From assembly GCA_021795715.1 (NCBI GenBank), contig JAJYPD010000001.1, positions 62,001 to 126,000 on the forward strand: a stretch of 64,000 nucleotides of DNA, written 5' to 3'. Below the pieces are notes generated by a model. That model saw nothing but the letters and a program-made list of their open reading frames with translations, was not told the origin of the DNA and searched no databases. Source of the DNA: Pseudomonadota bacterium (lineage in GTDB: Bacteria > Pseudomonadota > Gammaproteobacteria > Acidiferrobacterales > Acidiferrobacteraceae). The stretch's first letter is position 1. The number at the start of each line of letters is the position of its first letter. The position numbers were made by a program, and so were the translations under genes. Of the stretch, positions 1-9,316 are shown piece after piece.

Positions 1-1253
1 AGCGCCATGTCGAGCGCGTGGCAGACGGTCGGAATCTTTTTCGCCTCCGCGGCGGACAGCTCATAGAGGTCGTGATCGGCCGCCTCCCCCGGATGGATCT
101 TCTTGGCGATGCCATCGAGACCGGCCATCATCATGGCGGCAAAAGCGAGATACGGGTTCGCACCCGGATCCGGGAAGCGCACTTCGATGCGCCGCGCCTT
201 GGGATTGGGAACATGCGGGATGCGGATCGAGGCCGAGCGGTTGCGGGCCGAATACGCGAGCATCACCGGTGCCTCGAAACCCGGCACCAGGCGTTTGTAG
301 CTGTTGGTGAGCGGGTTGGTGATGGCGTTCAGGGCGCGGGCGTGCTTGATGATGCCGCCGATATAATAGAGGGCCGTTTCGCTCAGACCCGCATAGCCGT
401 CACCGGAAAAGAGGTTCTTGCCACCCTTGGCCAGCGACTGATGGCAGTGCATGCCGGAGCCGTTGTCCCCCACGAGCGGCTTGGGCATGAACGTGGCGGT
501 CTTGCCGTGGTTGCGGGCGACGTTGTGCACGCAGTACTTCAGAATCTGGATTTCGTCGGCCTTGCGCACCAGGGTGGCAAACTGGGTGGCGATCTCGTTC
601 TGGTTGGCGGTGGCCACTTCGTGATGGTGAGCCTCCACCACGAGCCCCATTTCGGTCATCGCCAGCACCATGGCGCTGCGGATGTCCTGGGAGGAATCGA
701 CCGGCGGTACGGGGAAATAGCCACCCTTGATACCCGGGCGATGGCCCATGTTGCCGCCTTCGTATTCCTTCCCGGAATTCCAGCCCGCTTCTTCGGAATC
801 GATCTTGTAGAAGGCCCCGGAAATGTCCGCACCCCAGCGGATGTCATCGAAGATGAAGAATTCGGGTTCGGGACCGAAATAGGCGACGTCGGCGATGCCG
901 GTCGACTTCAGGTAGGCCTCGGCGCGCTTGGCGATCGAGCGGGGATCGCGTTCATAGCCCTTCATGGTCGTGGGCTCGATGATGTCGCAGCGCAAGAGCA
1001 GCGTCGGCTCCTCGGTGAACGGATCCAGCACCGCGGTCGAGGCGTCCGGCATGAGGATCATGTCCGACTCGTTGATGGCCTTCCATCCCGCGATGGACGA
1101 GCCATCAAACATCTTGCCTTCTTCAAAAAGCTTCTCATCGACGGTATGGGAAGGGACGGAAACGTGCTGCTCCTTGCCCTTGGTGTCGGTGAAACGGAAA
1201 TCGACGAATTTGACGTCGTTATCTTTGATCATCTTCAAAACGCTAGCGGACAT
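1..1253 (-). CDS. glnA: Glutamine synthetase type I, 3' end cut by window edge
   Basis: Catalyses ATP-dependent condensation of ammonia with glutamate to glutamine in the cytoplasm. The 417 visible residues cover the N-terminal beta-grasp region ([14 protein letters not shown]), the substrate-binding segment [11 protein letters not shown], the HHHEVA motif and the active-site loop [11 protein letters not shown]. About 50 C-terminal residues lie outside the window. Tyr397 in DLYEL sits at the position adenylylated by GlnE in enterobacterial GlnA, so covalent control is likely. The ATG at 1253 follows an aggagg-type ribosome site. A sigma-54 promoter and an NtrC palindrome lie upstream (separate entries), so transcription should rise under nitrogen limitation. 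Confidence 0.97.
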   Translation of the reverse strand, partial: MSASVLKMIKDNDVKFVDFRFTDTKGKEQHVSVPSHTVDEKLFEEGKMFDGSSIAGWKAINESDMILMPDASTAVLDPFTEEPTLLLRCDIIEPTTMKGYERDPRSIAKRAEAYLKSTGIADVAYFGPEPEFFIFDDIRWGADISGAFYKIDSEEAGWNSGKEYEGGNMGHRPGIKGGYFPVPPVDSSQDIRSAMVLAMTEMGLVVEAHHHEVATANQNEIATQFATLVRKADEIQILKYCVHNVARNHGKTATFMPKPLVGDNGSGMHCHQSLAKGGKNLFSGDGYAGLSETALYYIGGIIKHARALNAITNPLTNSYKRLVPGFEAPVMLAYSARNRSASIRIPHVPNPKARRIEVRFPDPGANPYLAFAAMMMAGLDGIAKKIHPGEAADHDLYELSAAEAKKIPTVCHALDMA

Positions 1254-1312
1254 TCTTTCCTCCTGCTGTCGGTTATGGGCGGCCGCCGGGTCAGTACCTG
1301 AGGCGGCCATTC

Positions 1313-1328
1313 TGCACGAAATATGCCA
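1313..1328 (-). promoter_or_regulatory. Sigma-54 promoter of glnA
   Basis: On the minus strand the site reads TGGCATATTTCGTGCA. The invariant GG of the -24 element and GC of the -12 element are exactly 10 bases apart, as RpoN requires. It lies 60 to 75 bases upstream of the glnA start codon, which gives a leader of about 50 nt. Confidence 0.85.
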
Positions 1329-1409
1329 CGGGGAAAACGCTCTTCCTCGTTGTTTTTGGGGCGTTTGACGCAGAACCATGCCCCTTCATGGCGCATCGGC
1401 CTATACGGC

Positions 1410-1424
1410 GCACCAACTTGGTGC
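1410..1424. promoter_or_regulatory. NtrC-binding palindrome upstream of glnA
   Basis: The sequence GCACCAACTTGGTGC is a perfect inverted repeat (GCACC, 5 bases, GGTGC) matching the NtrC enhancer consensus. It lies about 85 bases upstream of the -24 element, a usual distance for NtrC enhancers, just past the stop codon of the neighbouring CDF gene. Only one such site is seen; strong glnA enhancers often have two. Confidence 0.85.
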
Positions 1425-1426
1425 GC

Positions 1427-2581
1427 TTAGCGGAAGCAGACGATCAGCGAGGCGATGTCGGCGTCGTGCCGGGCGGCGGCCTGGAATCGTTCTTGAAGGG
1501 CGCGGGCCGCCACCGGGGTCGGCGCGCAATCGAGCGGCAGCATGATCTCGACGTGCAGTTTGCCACCCAGATAGTGAAGGGCGATGTCGGCCTCGGCCAT
1601 CGCCCGGGCCTCCTCGATACCGGCAAAATAATCCTTCAGGCGGGCGAGCAGGGCGGAACGCGACGGCAGATGGATATTGACCACCGCGTACTGGTCGTCT
1701 TCGGGATCGATGTGCACCAGGACGTCGGCAATATTCTCCACGCGGTTTTTCAGGGCCAGGCGCACCATTTCGGCGATCTGATGGCCCTCGGATACGCTGA
1801 GCGTGCCATCCACGAGGATGTGCACGTCGATCAGCGCAAGACCGCCTGTCTGCCGGGTGCGCAGCAAATGCAGTGTGCGCACGCCGTCTATGGACAGGAT
1901 GACCTGCCGGATGCGCTCGAGCTTCTCCGCTTCAAGGCCGGTATCGACGAGTTCGCGCATGGCCTGCCAGCCGATATTGGCACCCATGCGCACGATGAGG
2001 ATGGCCACGCCGATCGCGGCGATCGCATCGAGGTCGTGAACCCCAAGCAGACTGCCGGCCACACCGACGGCAACCACCGCCGACGAAAACACATCCGTGC
2101 GGTAATGCCACGCATTGGCGCGCAGGAGCTGGGAACGCAGTCTTTGCGCCGCCCGTTGCGTGTACCAATACAGCCCCTCTTTGACGCCGATCGCGACCAT
2201 GGCCATCGCCAGCGCCGCCAGATCGGGCGGTGCGAGCTGTCCGGGGTGGCCCAGGATATCGGCGGCGTGCAGGGCGATGCCGATGCCGGTGCCAATCAGC
2301 ACGAGGCTCAGACCGAACGCGCCGGCGGTCTCGATGCGCGCGTGGCCATAGGGATGGTCCTGGTCGGCGGCCCTGGCGCCGAAACGCGACGCGAGCCATA
2401 CCAGGCTGTCACTCAGAAGATCCGAGAGTGTGTGGAAACCGTCGGCCACCAGCGCCGCCGAGCGCCCGAAGATGCCCACCGTGATCTGTCCGCAAGCCAG
2501 CAGGATGTTGGTCAGGAGACCACGCAGGACCACCCGGCTCGGCTCGGATCCGCCTGGCTCGGACACACCCGGCGCGCTCAT
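1427..2581 (-). CDS. Cation diffusion facilitator metal/H+ antiporter
   Basis: Inner-membrane exporter of divalent metals (Zn, Fe, Mn or Cd class). The 384 residues show the CDF signature: a first hydrophobic segment near residues 20-40, the HxxxD metal motif in DGFHTLSDLLSD (about residues 48-59), the HPYGHARIE loop, further helices (GLSLVLIGTGIGIAL) and a cytoplasmic C-terminal domain ending in short beta/alpha elements (VHILVDGTLSV, VLVHIDPED). The length exceeds the roughly 300 of FieF because of an extended C-terminal region. The ATG overlaps the stop of the upstream tusA-like gene (ATGA), so translation is probably coupled. Metal specificity cannot be read from the sequence. Confidence 0.9.
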   Translation of the reverse strand: MSAPGVSEPGGSEPSRVVLRGLLTNILLACGQITVGIFGRSAALVADGFHTLSDLLSDSLVWLASRFGARAADQDHPYGHARIETAGAFGLSLVLIGTGIGIALHAADILGHPGQLAPPDLAALAMAMVAIGVKEGLYWYTQRAAQRLRSQLLRANAWHYRTDVFSSAVVAVGVAGSLLGVHDLDAIAAIGVAILIVRMGANIGWQAMRELVDTGLEAEKLERIRQVILSIDGVRTLHLLRTRQTGGLALIDVHILVDGTLSVSEGHQIAEMVRLALKNRVENIADVLVHIDPEDDQYAVVNIHLPSRSALLARLKDYFAGIEEARAMAEADIALHYLGGKLHVEIMLPLDCAPTPVAARALQERFQAAARHDADIASLIVCFR

Positions 2582-2802
2582 GGACGCACCCGGATCACGA
2601 TCGATACCTCGCCGGTCGGCTCGACGCGGCTTTCCAGCACCTCATGGCCCTCCAGCCGGCACCAGACCGGAATATCGTACAAGGCCCCCCGGTCCGTACA
2701 GGCCACGGTCAGGACTTCGCCCGGCGCAAGCGCGCGCACACGCTCGCTCACCCGGATGACCGGCATCGGGCAGAGCAGGTGGCGCGCATCGAGATGGGGC
2801 AT
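2578..2802 (-). CDS. TusA-family sulfur carrier protein
   Basis: Small protein of 74 residues that carries sulfur as a cysteine persulfide. The N-terminal LDARHLLCPMPVIR contains the family's CPxP motif with the acceptor cysteine. The rest folds as the expected beta/alpha sandwich (GEVLTVACTDRGA, SIVIRV). I chose the ATG at 2802, five bases after the preceding stop, because it puts the CPMP motif about 10 residues from the N terminus as in TusA; the longer frame starts inside the upstream gene. It is co-transcribed between an MnmA-like PP-loop protein and a CDF transporter, so it is a plausible sulfur donor for the PP-loop enzyme. Dissimilatory sulfur oxidation is an alternative role. Confidence 0.85.
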   Translation of the reverse strand: MPHLDARHLLCPMPVIRVSERVRALAPGEVLTVACTDRGALYDIPVWCRLEGHEVLESRVEPTGEVSIVIRVRP

Positions 2803-2806
2803 GGAC

Positions 2807-3871
2807 CTACAGGTACCACTCGCGCGGCAATTGATCAACCGGCCAGGGCGTCACGATCCGCTGTTCCGCAAAACCCCCCGGCCGCACGATGGTCATGCGC
2901 ACCGATCCGGCGTTGCGCTGCTGACAAAAGCGCGCCGTCAACGCCGCCGCCAGGGTCAGATCCTCGCCATGGGCCTCGCCCTGCACGAGCGCAAGCGGAC
3001 CATTGGCGTCGGCGGCAAAGAGGTGGACGAAGCGGTGCCGGTAGCCCTCCAGAAAATGATTCTCACCCTCTTCCCGGCCGATGATCAGCTTGAAATGCGG
3101 CCGCGGGCGGATATGGCGGCCGATCTTCAAGAGCATGATGTCGTCAAAATCGTAGCGCCGCTCGCCGCGCGTGCTCCAGAGATCGCGCAGCTTGCGCGCA
3201 TAATTGGGATCCGTCAGAAAACAGCACCCGCCGGCTGGCTGGGCATAGGCGAGCCCCCCGGCTTGCGCCATCCCGATCTGGGGCTTGCGGTTGCGGCCAC
3301 TCAGGTTTAGCAGGCGCTCGCGGTCGACCCAGCCTTCGCGTTCCGGCAAAGTAGGCGCGAGGAGGCGCGCGCTCAACGGGCGCAGCAGACGGTCGAAGGC
3401 GCCCGATTCACGGGCGATGATCGGGAAGGTGTCGCGCCGCTGCGACTTGGGCCGCTGCCCGAGGACCTCGCCTGTGACGATGAAATCGAAACCGTGCGCC
3501 TCCATCCATTCGCGGGCCTTGCCGACCATGAACGCCTTGCAGTCGATGCAGGGATTCAGGTGGGCGCCATAACCGTGGCGGGGATTGAGGACGACGTCCT
3601 TGTACGCGTCGATCACATCGATGATGTGCAGGCGGATGCCGAGCTGCTCGGCGGCATGGAGCGCGCTGTTGCGCACGGCCCGCCGTTGGCGGTCTTTGCG
3701 GACGGCATGGGTATGGCCTTCGACGCAAAAACCCGTGAAGAAGTTGAGGCCTTCGACATGGATGCCCTGGTCGAGCATCATCCGCGCAGCGAGCAGCGAA
3801 TCGAGCCCCCCGGAAAGAAGGACGACCGCCTTTCTCTGTACTTGTGGCCTGGTCCCGGAATCCATCACCAT
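2807..3871 (-). CDS. MnmA/ThiI-like PP-loop tRNA thiolation protein
   Basis: Probable ATP-dependent tRNA sulfurtransferase of 354 residues. The N-terminal PP-loop is VVLLSGGLDSLLA (about residues 16-28). Two cysteine sites correspond to the catalytic pair of MnmA-type thiouridylases: NPCIDCKAFM in the middle and PAGGCCFLTDPNYA near residue 210. The C-terminal third (LKIGRHIRPRPHFKLIIGR) resembles the RNA-binding domain appended to some ThiI-like proteins; this is from memory of the family. It is the first gene of an operon with a TusA-type sulfur carrier five bases downstream, matching the known TusA-to-MnmA relay, although this protein is not canonical MnmA. The modified nucleoside is unknown. 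Confidence 0.75.
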   Translation of the reverse strand: MVMDSGTRPQVQRKAVVLLSGGLDSLLAARMMLDQGIHVEGLNFFTGFCVEGHTHAVRKDRQRRAVRNSALHAAEQLGIRLHIIDVIDAYKDVVLNPRHGYGAHLNPCIDCKAFMVGKAREWMEAHGFDFIVTGEVLGQRPKSQRRDTFPIIARESGAFDRLLRPLSARLLAPTLPEREGWVDRERLLNLSGRNRKPQIGMAQAGGLAYAQPAGGCCFLTDPNYARKLRDLWSTRGERRYDFDDIMLLKIGRHIRPRPHFKLIIGREEGENHFLEGYRHRFVHLFAADANGPLALVQGEAHGEDLTLAAALTARFCQQRNAGSVRMTIVRPGGFAEQRIVTPWPVDQLPREWYL

Positions 3872-3932
3872 CCCCGCGCTGTCCTGCCTGCCGTCTTTCT
3901 GTTAACATGGCGCCGTTATCCCGACTGCCGCC

Positions 3933-4604
3933 ATGTCCCTGCTCCGCCGTACCGCCATCATCCTGCTCGCCTGTAGCCTCGGCGATCTCCTGTTCGTGAC
4001 CTATCGCTGGGTTTCCGTTGCACATCTCGCGCAGGGACCCATACCCATGTCGCACGTCGTGCGCGACTACCGGGAGAAGCCCAGGCCGGGTTATCCGCTG
4101 CGCTGGCAGCCCGTGCCTTTGGCCGCCATACCCCGCACTTTGCAGCGCGCCGTCATCCTCGGCGAAGACGGCACATTTTATCAAAATGACGGCTTCGATT
4201 TCGATGCGATCGAAAGCGCGGCCCGCTACGACTGGCGCGCCGGCCGCATCGTCTACGGCGCGAGCACCATAACCCAGCAGACCGCCAAGAACATGTTTCT
4301 CGACCGGGCCCGGACCTTTTTCCGCAAGGCCAACGAGGCGCTCCTGACGGTGGCGCTGACCGCGACGATCCACAAATCGCGCATCCTTGCGCTCTACCTG
4401 AACAACGCCCAGTTCGGCCGTGGCGTCTATGGTGTACAGGCGGCGGCCGAATATTACTTCGGCAAGCCGGTCTGGACCTTAAGCACCCGCGAGGACGCGG
4501 AGATCGCAGCCACCTTGCCCGACCCCACGGGCAGCAACCCCGCCACCCGCAGCCGTTACTTCCTAAACCGCACACACAAACTGCTGCGCCTGCTCGGCCG
4601 GTAG
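3933..4604 (+). CDS. mtgA: Monofunctional peptidoglycan glycosyltransferase (GT51)
   Basis: Polymerises lipid II into glycan strands at the periplasmic face of the inner membrane. At 223 residues it matches the size of MtgA. One N-terminal membrane anchor (about residues 6-25) precedes the GT51 domain: motif 1 GEDGTFYQNDGFD, motif 2 GASTITQQTAKN and motif 3 FRKANEALL, which keep the catalytic glutamates of motifs 1 and 3. Motif 1 has Asn where His is usual, and motif 4 reads SRILALYLNNAQFG, with Ala where the family normally has Glu. It is transcribed divergently from the PP-loop operon and followed by an intrinsic terminator. Confidence 0.88.
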   Translation: MSLLRRTAIILLACSLGDLLFVTYRWVSVAHLAQGPIPMSHVVRDYREKPRPGYPLRWQPVPLAAIPRTLQRAVILGEDGTFYQNDGFDFDAIESAARYDWRAGRIVYGASTITQQTAKNMFLDRARTFFRKANEALLTVALTATIHKSRILALYLNNAQFGRGVYGVQAAAEYYFGKPVWTLSTREDAEIAATLPDPTGSNPATRSRYFLNRTHKLLRLLGR

Positions 4605-4610
4605 CCGGCC

Positions 4611-4641
4611 CGGCCGCCATCGGCCGCGGGCGGTCGTTTTT
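4611..4641 (+). terminator. Rho-independent terminator after mtgA
   Basis: CGGCCGCC pairs with GGCGGTCG (8 bp with one G-T pair) across a 10-base loop and is followed by TTTTT. It lies directly after the mtgA stop and before glyQ. Confidence 0.7.
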
Positions 4642-4722
4642 CGGGGCGGCATTTATGGCATTATATGACGGGCGCCACCGGGGCAGAACCCGACCGGCGC
4701 ATTCTTTTAGAGGCCCCCACAG

Positions 4723-5607
4723 GTGACATTCCAAGATTTGATTCTCACCCTGCAGCGCTATTGGGCGAAGCGGGGCTGCGTGATCGAACAGCCTTACGAT
4801 ATCGAAGTCGGCGCAGGGACGTTCCACCCGGCCACGTTTCTTGGCAGCATCGGCCCCGAACCGCTGCGCGCCGCCTATGTGCAGCCGTCGCGGCGGCCGA
4901 CCGATGGCCGCTATGGCGAAAACCCGAACCGGCTGCAGCGCTACTACCAGTTTCAGGTGATACTAAAGCCCTCACCCGCGGATATCCAGGAGCTTTACCT
5001 GGATTCGTTGCGGGCGCTGCACATCGACCTGCTCGACAATGACGTGCGCTTTGTCGAAGACAACTGGGAGTCGCCGACGCTCGGCGCCTGGGGGCTCGGC
5101 TGGGAGGTGTGGCTAAACGGCATGGAAGTCACGCAGTTCACCTATTTCCAGCAGGCAGGCGGCCTTGAGTGCCGGCCCGTGACCGGGGAAATCACCTATG
5201 GTCTCGAACGTCTTGCCATGTATCTGCAGGGCGTAAACAACGTGTTCGACCTGCAATGGAACGAACAATTCCGCTACGGCGATCTGTACCATCAAAATGA
5301 AGTCGAGATGTCGCGCTTTAATTTTGAAGAGGCCGATACCGCCGCACTGCGCGCCCGCTTCGAGCAGTACGAGGAGGAATGCAACAGGCTCCTCGAACAA
5401 CAGCTGCCGCTGCCGGCTTACGATCACGTGCTGCATGCATCCCACACGTTCAATCTGCTCGATGCGCGGCATGCGCTGAGCGTCACCGAACGCACCCGCT
5501 ACATCGGACGCGTGCGCGGGCTTGCGCGCGGAGTGGCACACGGCTATTACAAGAAGCGCGAGGAGCTGGGTTTCCCCCGCCGCGGAGCCGGTCATGACAA
5601 AGAGTGA
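4723..5607 (+). CDS. glyQ: Glycyl-tRNA synthetase alpha subunit
   Basis: Catalytic subunit of the bacterial alpha2-beta2 glycyl-tRNA synthetase, charging tRNA-Gly in the cytoplasm. The 294 residues are near-canonical: [40 protein letters not shown] (class II motif region), [30 protein letters not shown] and [12 protein letters not shown]. The start is GTG (GTG ACA TTC CAA), giving the typical [12 protein letters not shown] terminus. It overlaps glyS by 14 bases. Confidence 0.97.
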   Translation: MTFQDLILTLQRYWAKRGCVIEQPYDIEVGAGTFHPATFLGSIGPEPLRAAYVQPSRRPTDGRYGENPNRLQRYYQFQVILKPSPADIQELYLDSLRALHIDLLDNDVRFVEDNWESPTLGAWGLGWEVWLNGMEVTQFTYFQQAGGLECRPVTGEITYGLERLAMYLQGVNNVFDLQWNEQFRYGDLYHQNEVEMSRFNFEEADTAALRARFEQYEEECNRLLEQQLPLPAYDHVLHASHTFNLLDARHALSVTERTRYIGRVRGLARGVAHGYYKKREELGFPRRGAGHDKE

Positions 5608-7696
5608 TTCGTTGCTGCTGGAAATCGGCACCGAGGAGCTGCCGCCCCAGGAACTGTGGGGTGTCGCCCAGGCGCTCGGGCAGGAGCTCGCCGAAGCCCT
5701 GGCCGGCGCGCGGCTGCTCGCCTTCACGAGCCCGCCGCGGGTGTTCGCCACGCCGCGGCGCCTTGCCGTGCGCATCGACGGCGTGCTGAGTCGGCAGCAG
5801 GCGGAAACCATCGAACGGCGCGGCCCGGCGCTTGCGGCGGCGTTCGGCGCAGACGGCGCGCCGACGAAGGCGACGCTGGGGTTTGCCCGATCTTGCAACG
5901 CAGACGTCGCGGATCTGATCCGTCTGTCCACCGAGCGCGGGGAATTTCTGGGCTACCGCGAACGGCGCGTTGGTCTGCCGTTGAAGGCCGTCCTCGAGGC
6001 GCTCATCCACGAGGTCATCAAGAAGCTGCCCACCGGCCGGCGCATGCGCTGGGGGGCGGGGGACACCGAATTCATCCGCCCGGTGCACTGGATCGTACTG
6101 CTCTACGGCGCGCGTGTGCTGCCTGTGACCGTGCTTGGCGTGCGGGCCGGCCGCAAAACCCGCGGCCATCGCTTTCACGGGCCGGCGTCGCTGCCGCTTG
6201 CCCAGGCGCAGTCCTATGAGGACACGCTCGCCCGGCAAGGTCACGTCATCGCCGATTTTCTCCGCCGCCAGGACCAGATTCGCGCCCAGGTCGAGCACCT
6301 GGCCGGCGCCCATGGGGGGCGTGCGCACATCGAGCCCGAACTGCTTGCGCTCGTCACCGCTTTGGTGGAGTGGCCGACCGCCCTTCTCGGGTCGTTCGAC
6401 GCCGATTTTCTGCAGCTGCCGCCGGAAGTGCTGATCGCCACCATGCGCGATCACCAGAAGTATTTCCCCCTCGTCGACGGGCGCGGGCGGCTGCGCGCAC
6501 AGTTCATCACCGTGGCCAACGTCGAACCGAAGGATCCGGCCTCGATACGCGCCGGCAACGAGCGGGTGCTGGCCGCGCGCTTTGCCGATGCCCGCTTTTT
6601 TTGGGAAACCGACCGGGCCCGCCGGCTCGACGAGCAGGGCGCGGGGCTCGGTGACGTGGCGTTTGAACAGCGCCTTGGCAGTCTCGCCGACAAGAGCGCC
6701 CGTGTCGCCCGGCTGGCGGCCGACATCGCCGCAGGGCTCGGACTCGACGTGGCGCAGGCGCGGCGCGCCGCCTTGCTCGCCAAGTGTGACCTGATCACCG
6801 GCATGGTGGGGGAATTTCCGGAACTCCAGGGCGTGATGGGCGGCTATTATGCGCGCCATCAAGGCGAAGACGGCGAGGTCGCGCAGGCCATCGCCGATCA
6901 TTACCGGCCGCGCTTTGCCCATGACACGTTGCCGTCGACGCGGCTGGGCAAGGCGCTGGCGCTCGCCGACAAGCTCGATACCCTGGTCGGTATCTACACC
7001 GTCGGCCTGGTTCCCACGGGCGACAAGGATCCCTTCGCTTTGCGGCGCACCACCATCGGCATCCTCCGGCTCCTGGATGATCTGGGCACAGACGGGCGCG
7101 CGGCCGAGCTGGAGCTGCCGGCGCTCATGGAATGGGCGTTTGGCTATTACCCGCAGGGCCTGCTGCGGCGCGACCTCATGGAGGGGCTCGATGGCTTCGT
7201 CACCGAGCGGCTGCGCCAGCTGCTCCTGGGAGAATTTGGCAGCGGCCCGGTCGAAGCCGCCCTCGCCCAGGGTGTCCGGCGTATCCACGACCTGCGCAAA
7301 CGGCTGCAGGCATTGAGCGCATTCGAGCACAGCGCAGACGCCGCCGCACTCGTGGCCGCCAACAAGCGCATCCGCAACATCCTGCGGCAGGCCGCAGGCG
7401 GCCTTGAAGGCGCCAGCCAGCGCGCGCTCGAGGAACCGGCCGAACGGCACTTGCAGGCCGAACTCGAACGCCTGCGTCCCCGCGTCGTCGCGTTGACGCA
7501 AGAGGGCGCTTACACGGAGGCCTTGGCCGCACTGAGCGGCCTGCGCCCGGCGGTGGATGCCTTTTTCGACACGGTACTGGTCATGACCGAGGATCTGGCT
7601 TTGCGGCACCGCCGCATACAGATGCTGGCGGAACTCGCAGCCCTCTTTTCTTTGATCGGCGATGTGTCTTTGCTGAAGACCGGAGGGACGGCATGA
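5594..7696 (+). CDS. glyS: Glycyl-tRNA synthetase beta subunit
   Basis: Partner of GlyQ; binds and positions tRNA-Gly. The 700 residues start with [13 protein letters not shown], the family's hallmark, which fixes the ATG at 5594 even though the frame stays open upstream. Further signatures are [31 protein letters not shown] and the HD-like segment with GYYARHQGE. The C-terminal anticodon-binding region contains [11 protein letters not shown]. It overlaps glyQ by 14 bases and the following MazG-like gene by 4 (ATGA), so the series is translationally coupled. Confidence 0.97.
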   Translation: MTKSDSLLLEIGTEELPPQELWGVAQALGQELAEALAGARLLAFTSPPRVFATPRRLAVRIDGVLSRQQAETIERRGPALAAAFGADGAPTKATLGFARSCNADVADLIRLSTERGEFLGYRERRVGLPLKAVLEALIHEVIKKLPTGRRMRWGAGDTEFIRPVHWIVLLYGARVLPVTVLGVRAGRKTRGHRFHGPASLPLAQAQSYEDTLARQGHVIADFLRRQDQIRAQVEHLAGAHGGRAHIEPELLALVTALVEWPTALLGSFDADFLQLPPEVLIATMRDHQKYFPLVDGRGRLRAQFITVANVEPKDPASIRAGNERVLAARFADARFFWETDRARRLDEQGAGLGDVAFEQRLGSLADKSARVARLAADIAAGLGLDVAQARRAALLAKCDLITGMVGEFPELQGVMGGYYARHQGEDGEVAQAIADHYRPRFAHDTLPSTRLGKALALADKLDTLVGIYTVGLVPTGDKDPFALRRTTIGILRLLDDLGTDGRAAELELPALMEWAFGYYPQGLLRRDLMEGLDGFVTERLRQLLLGEFGSGPVEAALAQGVRRIHDLRKRLQALSAFEHSADAAALVAANKRIRNILRQAAGGLEGASQRALEEPAERHLQAELERLRPRVVALTQEGAYTEALAALSGLRPAVDAFFDTVLVMTEDLALRHRRIQMLAELAALFSLIGDVSLLKTGGTA

Positions 7697-8025
7697 CGAA
7701 AACCGATTCGATGCAGGCGTTGCGCGATGCCGTGCAGGCCTTCCACGACAAGCACGGATTCCGCGAAAACGGGGGCGAGGAACTGACCTACCGCGTGGCG
7801 CTGATGGCCGAGGAACTCGGCGAGATTTCCGCGTGCGTGACCAAGGGAAAAAGCAAAGAGGCACTCGCCGAGGAGTGCGCCGACCTGCTGATCCTGCTCG
7901 TCGGCACGGCAATCGCCGCGGACTTCGATCTGCCGGCGGCCACATGGGCGAAGATGGAGAAGCTCATGCAGCGCACGGGGCGCATGGTCAACGGGCGCAT
8001 CCGCGTTTCCGAGTTCCGGGATTGA
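7693..8025 (+). CDS. MazG-like all-alpha NTP pyrophosphohydrolase
   Basis: Small protein (110 residues) with the metal-binding pattern of all-alpha NTP pyrophosphatases: EELGEIS (ExxE, about residues 36-42) and EECADLLI (ExxD, about 56-63). Such enzymes hydrolyse non-canonical or excess NTPs to NMP and PPi; the substrate cannot be inferred. ATG overlaps the glyS stop (ATGA) and gmhB starts two bases after its stop, so it lies in the glyQS-gmhB-plsC operon. It is about half the length of typical two-domain MazG. Confidence 0.75.
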   Translation: MTKTDSMQALRDAVQAFHDKHGFRENGGEELTYRVALMAEELGEISACVTKGKSKEALAEECADLLILLVGTAIAADFDLPAATWAKMEKLMQRTGRMVNGRIRVSEFRD

Positions 8026-8027
8026 AC

Positions 8028-8576
8028 ATGCGCCTTGTCATTCTCGACCGTGATGGCGTCATCAACGAAGACTCCGACGAATACATCAAGTCACCGGAGG
8101 AATGGCAGGCGCTGCCCGGCGCCACGGAAGCGATCGCCCGGCTGTCGCAGGAAGGCTATCTGGTGGTGATCGCCAGCAACCAGTCCGGCATCGGGCGGGG
8201 ACTGTTCGACATGGACATGCTAAACCGCATCCACAACAAGATGATGGACGAGGTCAACCACAAGGGCGGCCACATCGATGCGGTGTTTTTCTGTCCGCAC
8301 ACGCCGGCCGACAACTGCGAGTGCCGCAAGCCTCGGCCCGGCCTCTTTCATCAGATCGCGGCGCGACTGAAAACCAATCTGTCGGGGACCTTTGCAGTCG
8401 GTGATTCCTATCGCGACGTCGAGGCGGCCCAGGCGGCCAGCGCGCGCCCCGTGCTGGTGCTGACCGGCAAGGGTTCGCGGACCATCAGCGACGGCCGGGA
8501 TCTCACGGGGGTGCCGATCTTTGCCGACCTCGCGGCCTTCACCGACGCGCTGCTCAGCCGGCGGCTCGTGCCATGA
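8028..8576 (+). CDS. gmhB: D-glycero-beta-D-manno-heptose-1,7-bisphosphate 7-phosphatase
   Basis: HAD-family phosphatase that removes the C7 phosphate in ADP-heptose synthesis for the LPS inner core. The 182 residues show HAD motif I LDRDGVINED, motif II ASNQSGIGRG, the zinc-binding CPHTPADNCECRKPRPG loop (three cysteines plus His, typical of GmhB) and the motif IV region VGDSYRDVEAA. The ATG at 8028 follows the preceding stop by two bases; the frame is open further upstream but HAD motif I fixes the N terminus. The stop overlaps the ATG of plsC. Confidence 0.95.
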   Translation: MRLVILDRDGVINEDSDEYIKSPEEWQALPGATEAIARLSQEGYLVVIASNQSGIGRGLFDMDMLNRIHNKMMDEVNHKGGHIDAVFFCPHTPADNCECRKPRPGLFHQIAARLKTNLSGTFAVGDSYRDVEAAQAASARPVLVLTGKGSRTISDGRDLTGVPIFADLAAFTDALLSRRLVP

Positions 8577-9307
8577 TCTATCTGCGCGCATTGGCCTTTC
8601 AGATCGGCTTTGTGCTGTCGGTGATTGTTTGGGCGCCCGTCTGCCTTGCGTTTTTCTGGCTGCCGCCGATCCCGCGCTTTCGCGTCGTCAGCCAGTGGGG
8701 CCGCTTTACCGTCTGGTGGTGCCAGGTCACCTGCGGGCTGTCCTACCGGGTGGTGGGCTTTGAGCATGTGCCATCCACACCCTGCGTGATCCTCGCAAAA
8801 CATCAGTCCACATGGGAGACTTTGTGTTTCCTGCAGCTCTTTCCGCCGCACGCCTGGGTGCTCAAGCGCGAACTGCTGCAGATCCCTCTGTTTGGCTGGG
8901 CCATGGCCATGTCCGAACCCATCGGCATCGCCCGCCAGCAGCGCCGCCGGGCGCTTGAACAGGTGCTTGAGCAGGGCCAGCAACGCCTGGCCACCGGCCG
9001 CTATGTGATCATCTTTCCCGAGGGGACACGCATGGCGCCCGGCCAGACCGGCCGCTTTCGCAGCGGCGGCGTGCAGTTGGCGCAGGCGGCCGGCTGCCTG
9101 ATCCTACCGGTCGCGCACAACGCCGGCAGCTTCTGGCGGCGGCGCGAGTTCATCAAGCGCCCGGGTGTCATCACCATCGAGATCGGCGCGCCCATCGAAG
9201 CCCGCAGCGGCACCGTGGAGGCCGTCAACAGCCGCGTACAGGCGTGGGTGGCAGAGACCACCGCACGGCTCGAACGGGATCTTCGCGTAGCCGGTGATGC
9301 CCGATAG
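8573..9307 (+). CDS. plsC: 1-acyl-sn-glycerol-3-phosphate acyltransferase
   Basis: Inner-membrane enzyme that acylates lysophosphatidate to phosphatidate. The 244 residues start with a hydrophobic segment (about residues 7-29). The acyltransferase motif I appears as AKHQSTWET, a variant of HxxxxD with Glu in the last position that is common in proteobacterial homologues. FPEGTRMAPG (motif III) and PVAHNAG follow. The start codon overlaps the gmhB stop (ATGA). Confidence 0.92.
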   Translation: MIYLRALAFQIGFVLSVIVWAPVCLAFFWLPPIPRFRVVSQWGRFTVWWCQVTCGLSYRVVGFEHVPSTPCVILAKHQSTWETLCFLQLFPPHAWVLKRELLQIPLFGWAMAMSEPIGIARQQRRRALEQVLEQGQQRLATGRYVIIFPEGTRMAPGQTGRFRSGGVQLAQAAGCLILPVAHNAGSFWRRREFIKRPGVITIEIGAPIEARSGTVEAVNSRVQAWVAETTARLERDLRVAGDAR

Positions 9308-9316
9308 AATGAGCGG

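Noticed and set aside
1388-3310. 640-residue plus-strand frame opposite the CDF, TusA and PP-loop genes
   Set aside because: It spans three genes with clear families and matched starts and stops on the other strand.
5483-7945. 820-residue open frame on the minus strand opposite glyS
   Set aside because: It mirrors glyS codon by codon, has Arg/Gln/His/Gly-rich composition and no motif; long antisense frames are expected in GC-rich genes with strong third-position bias.
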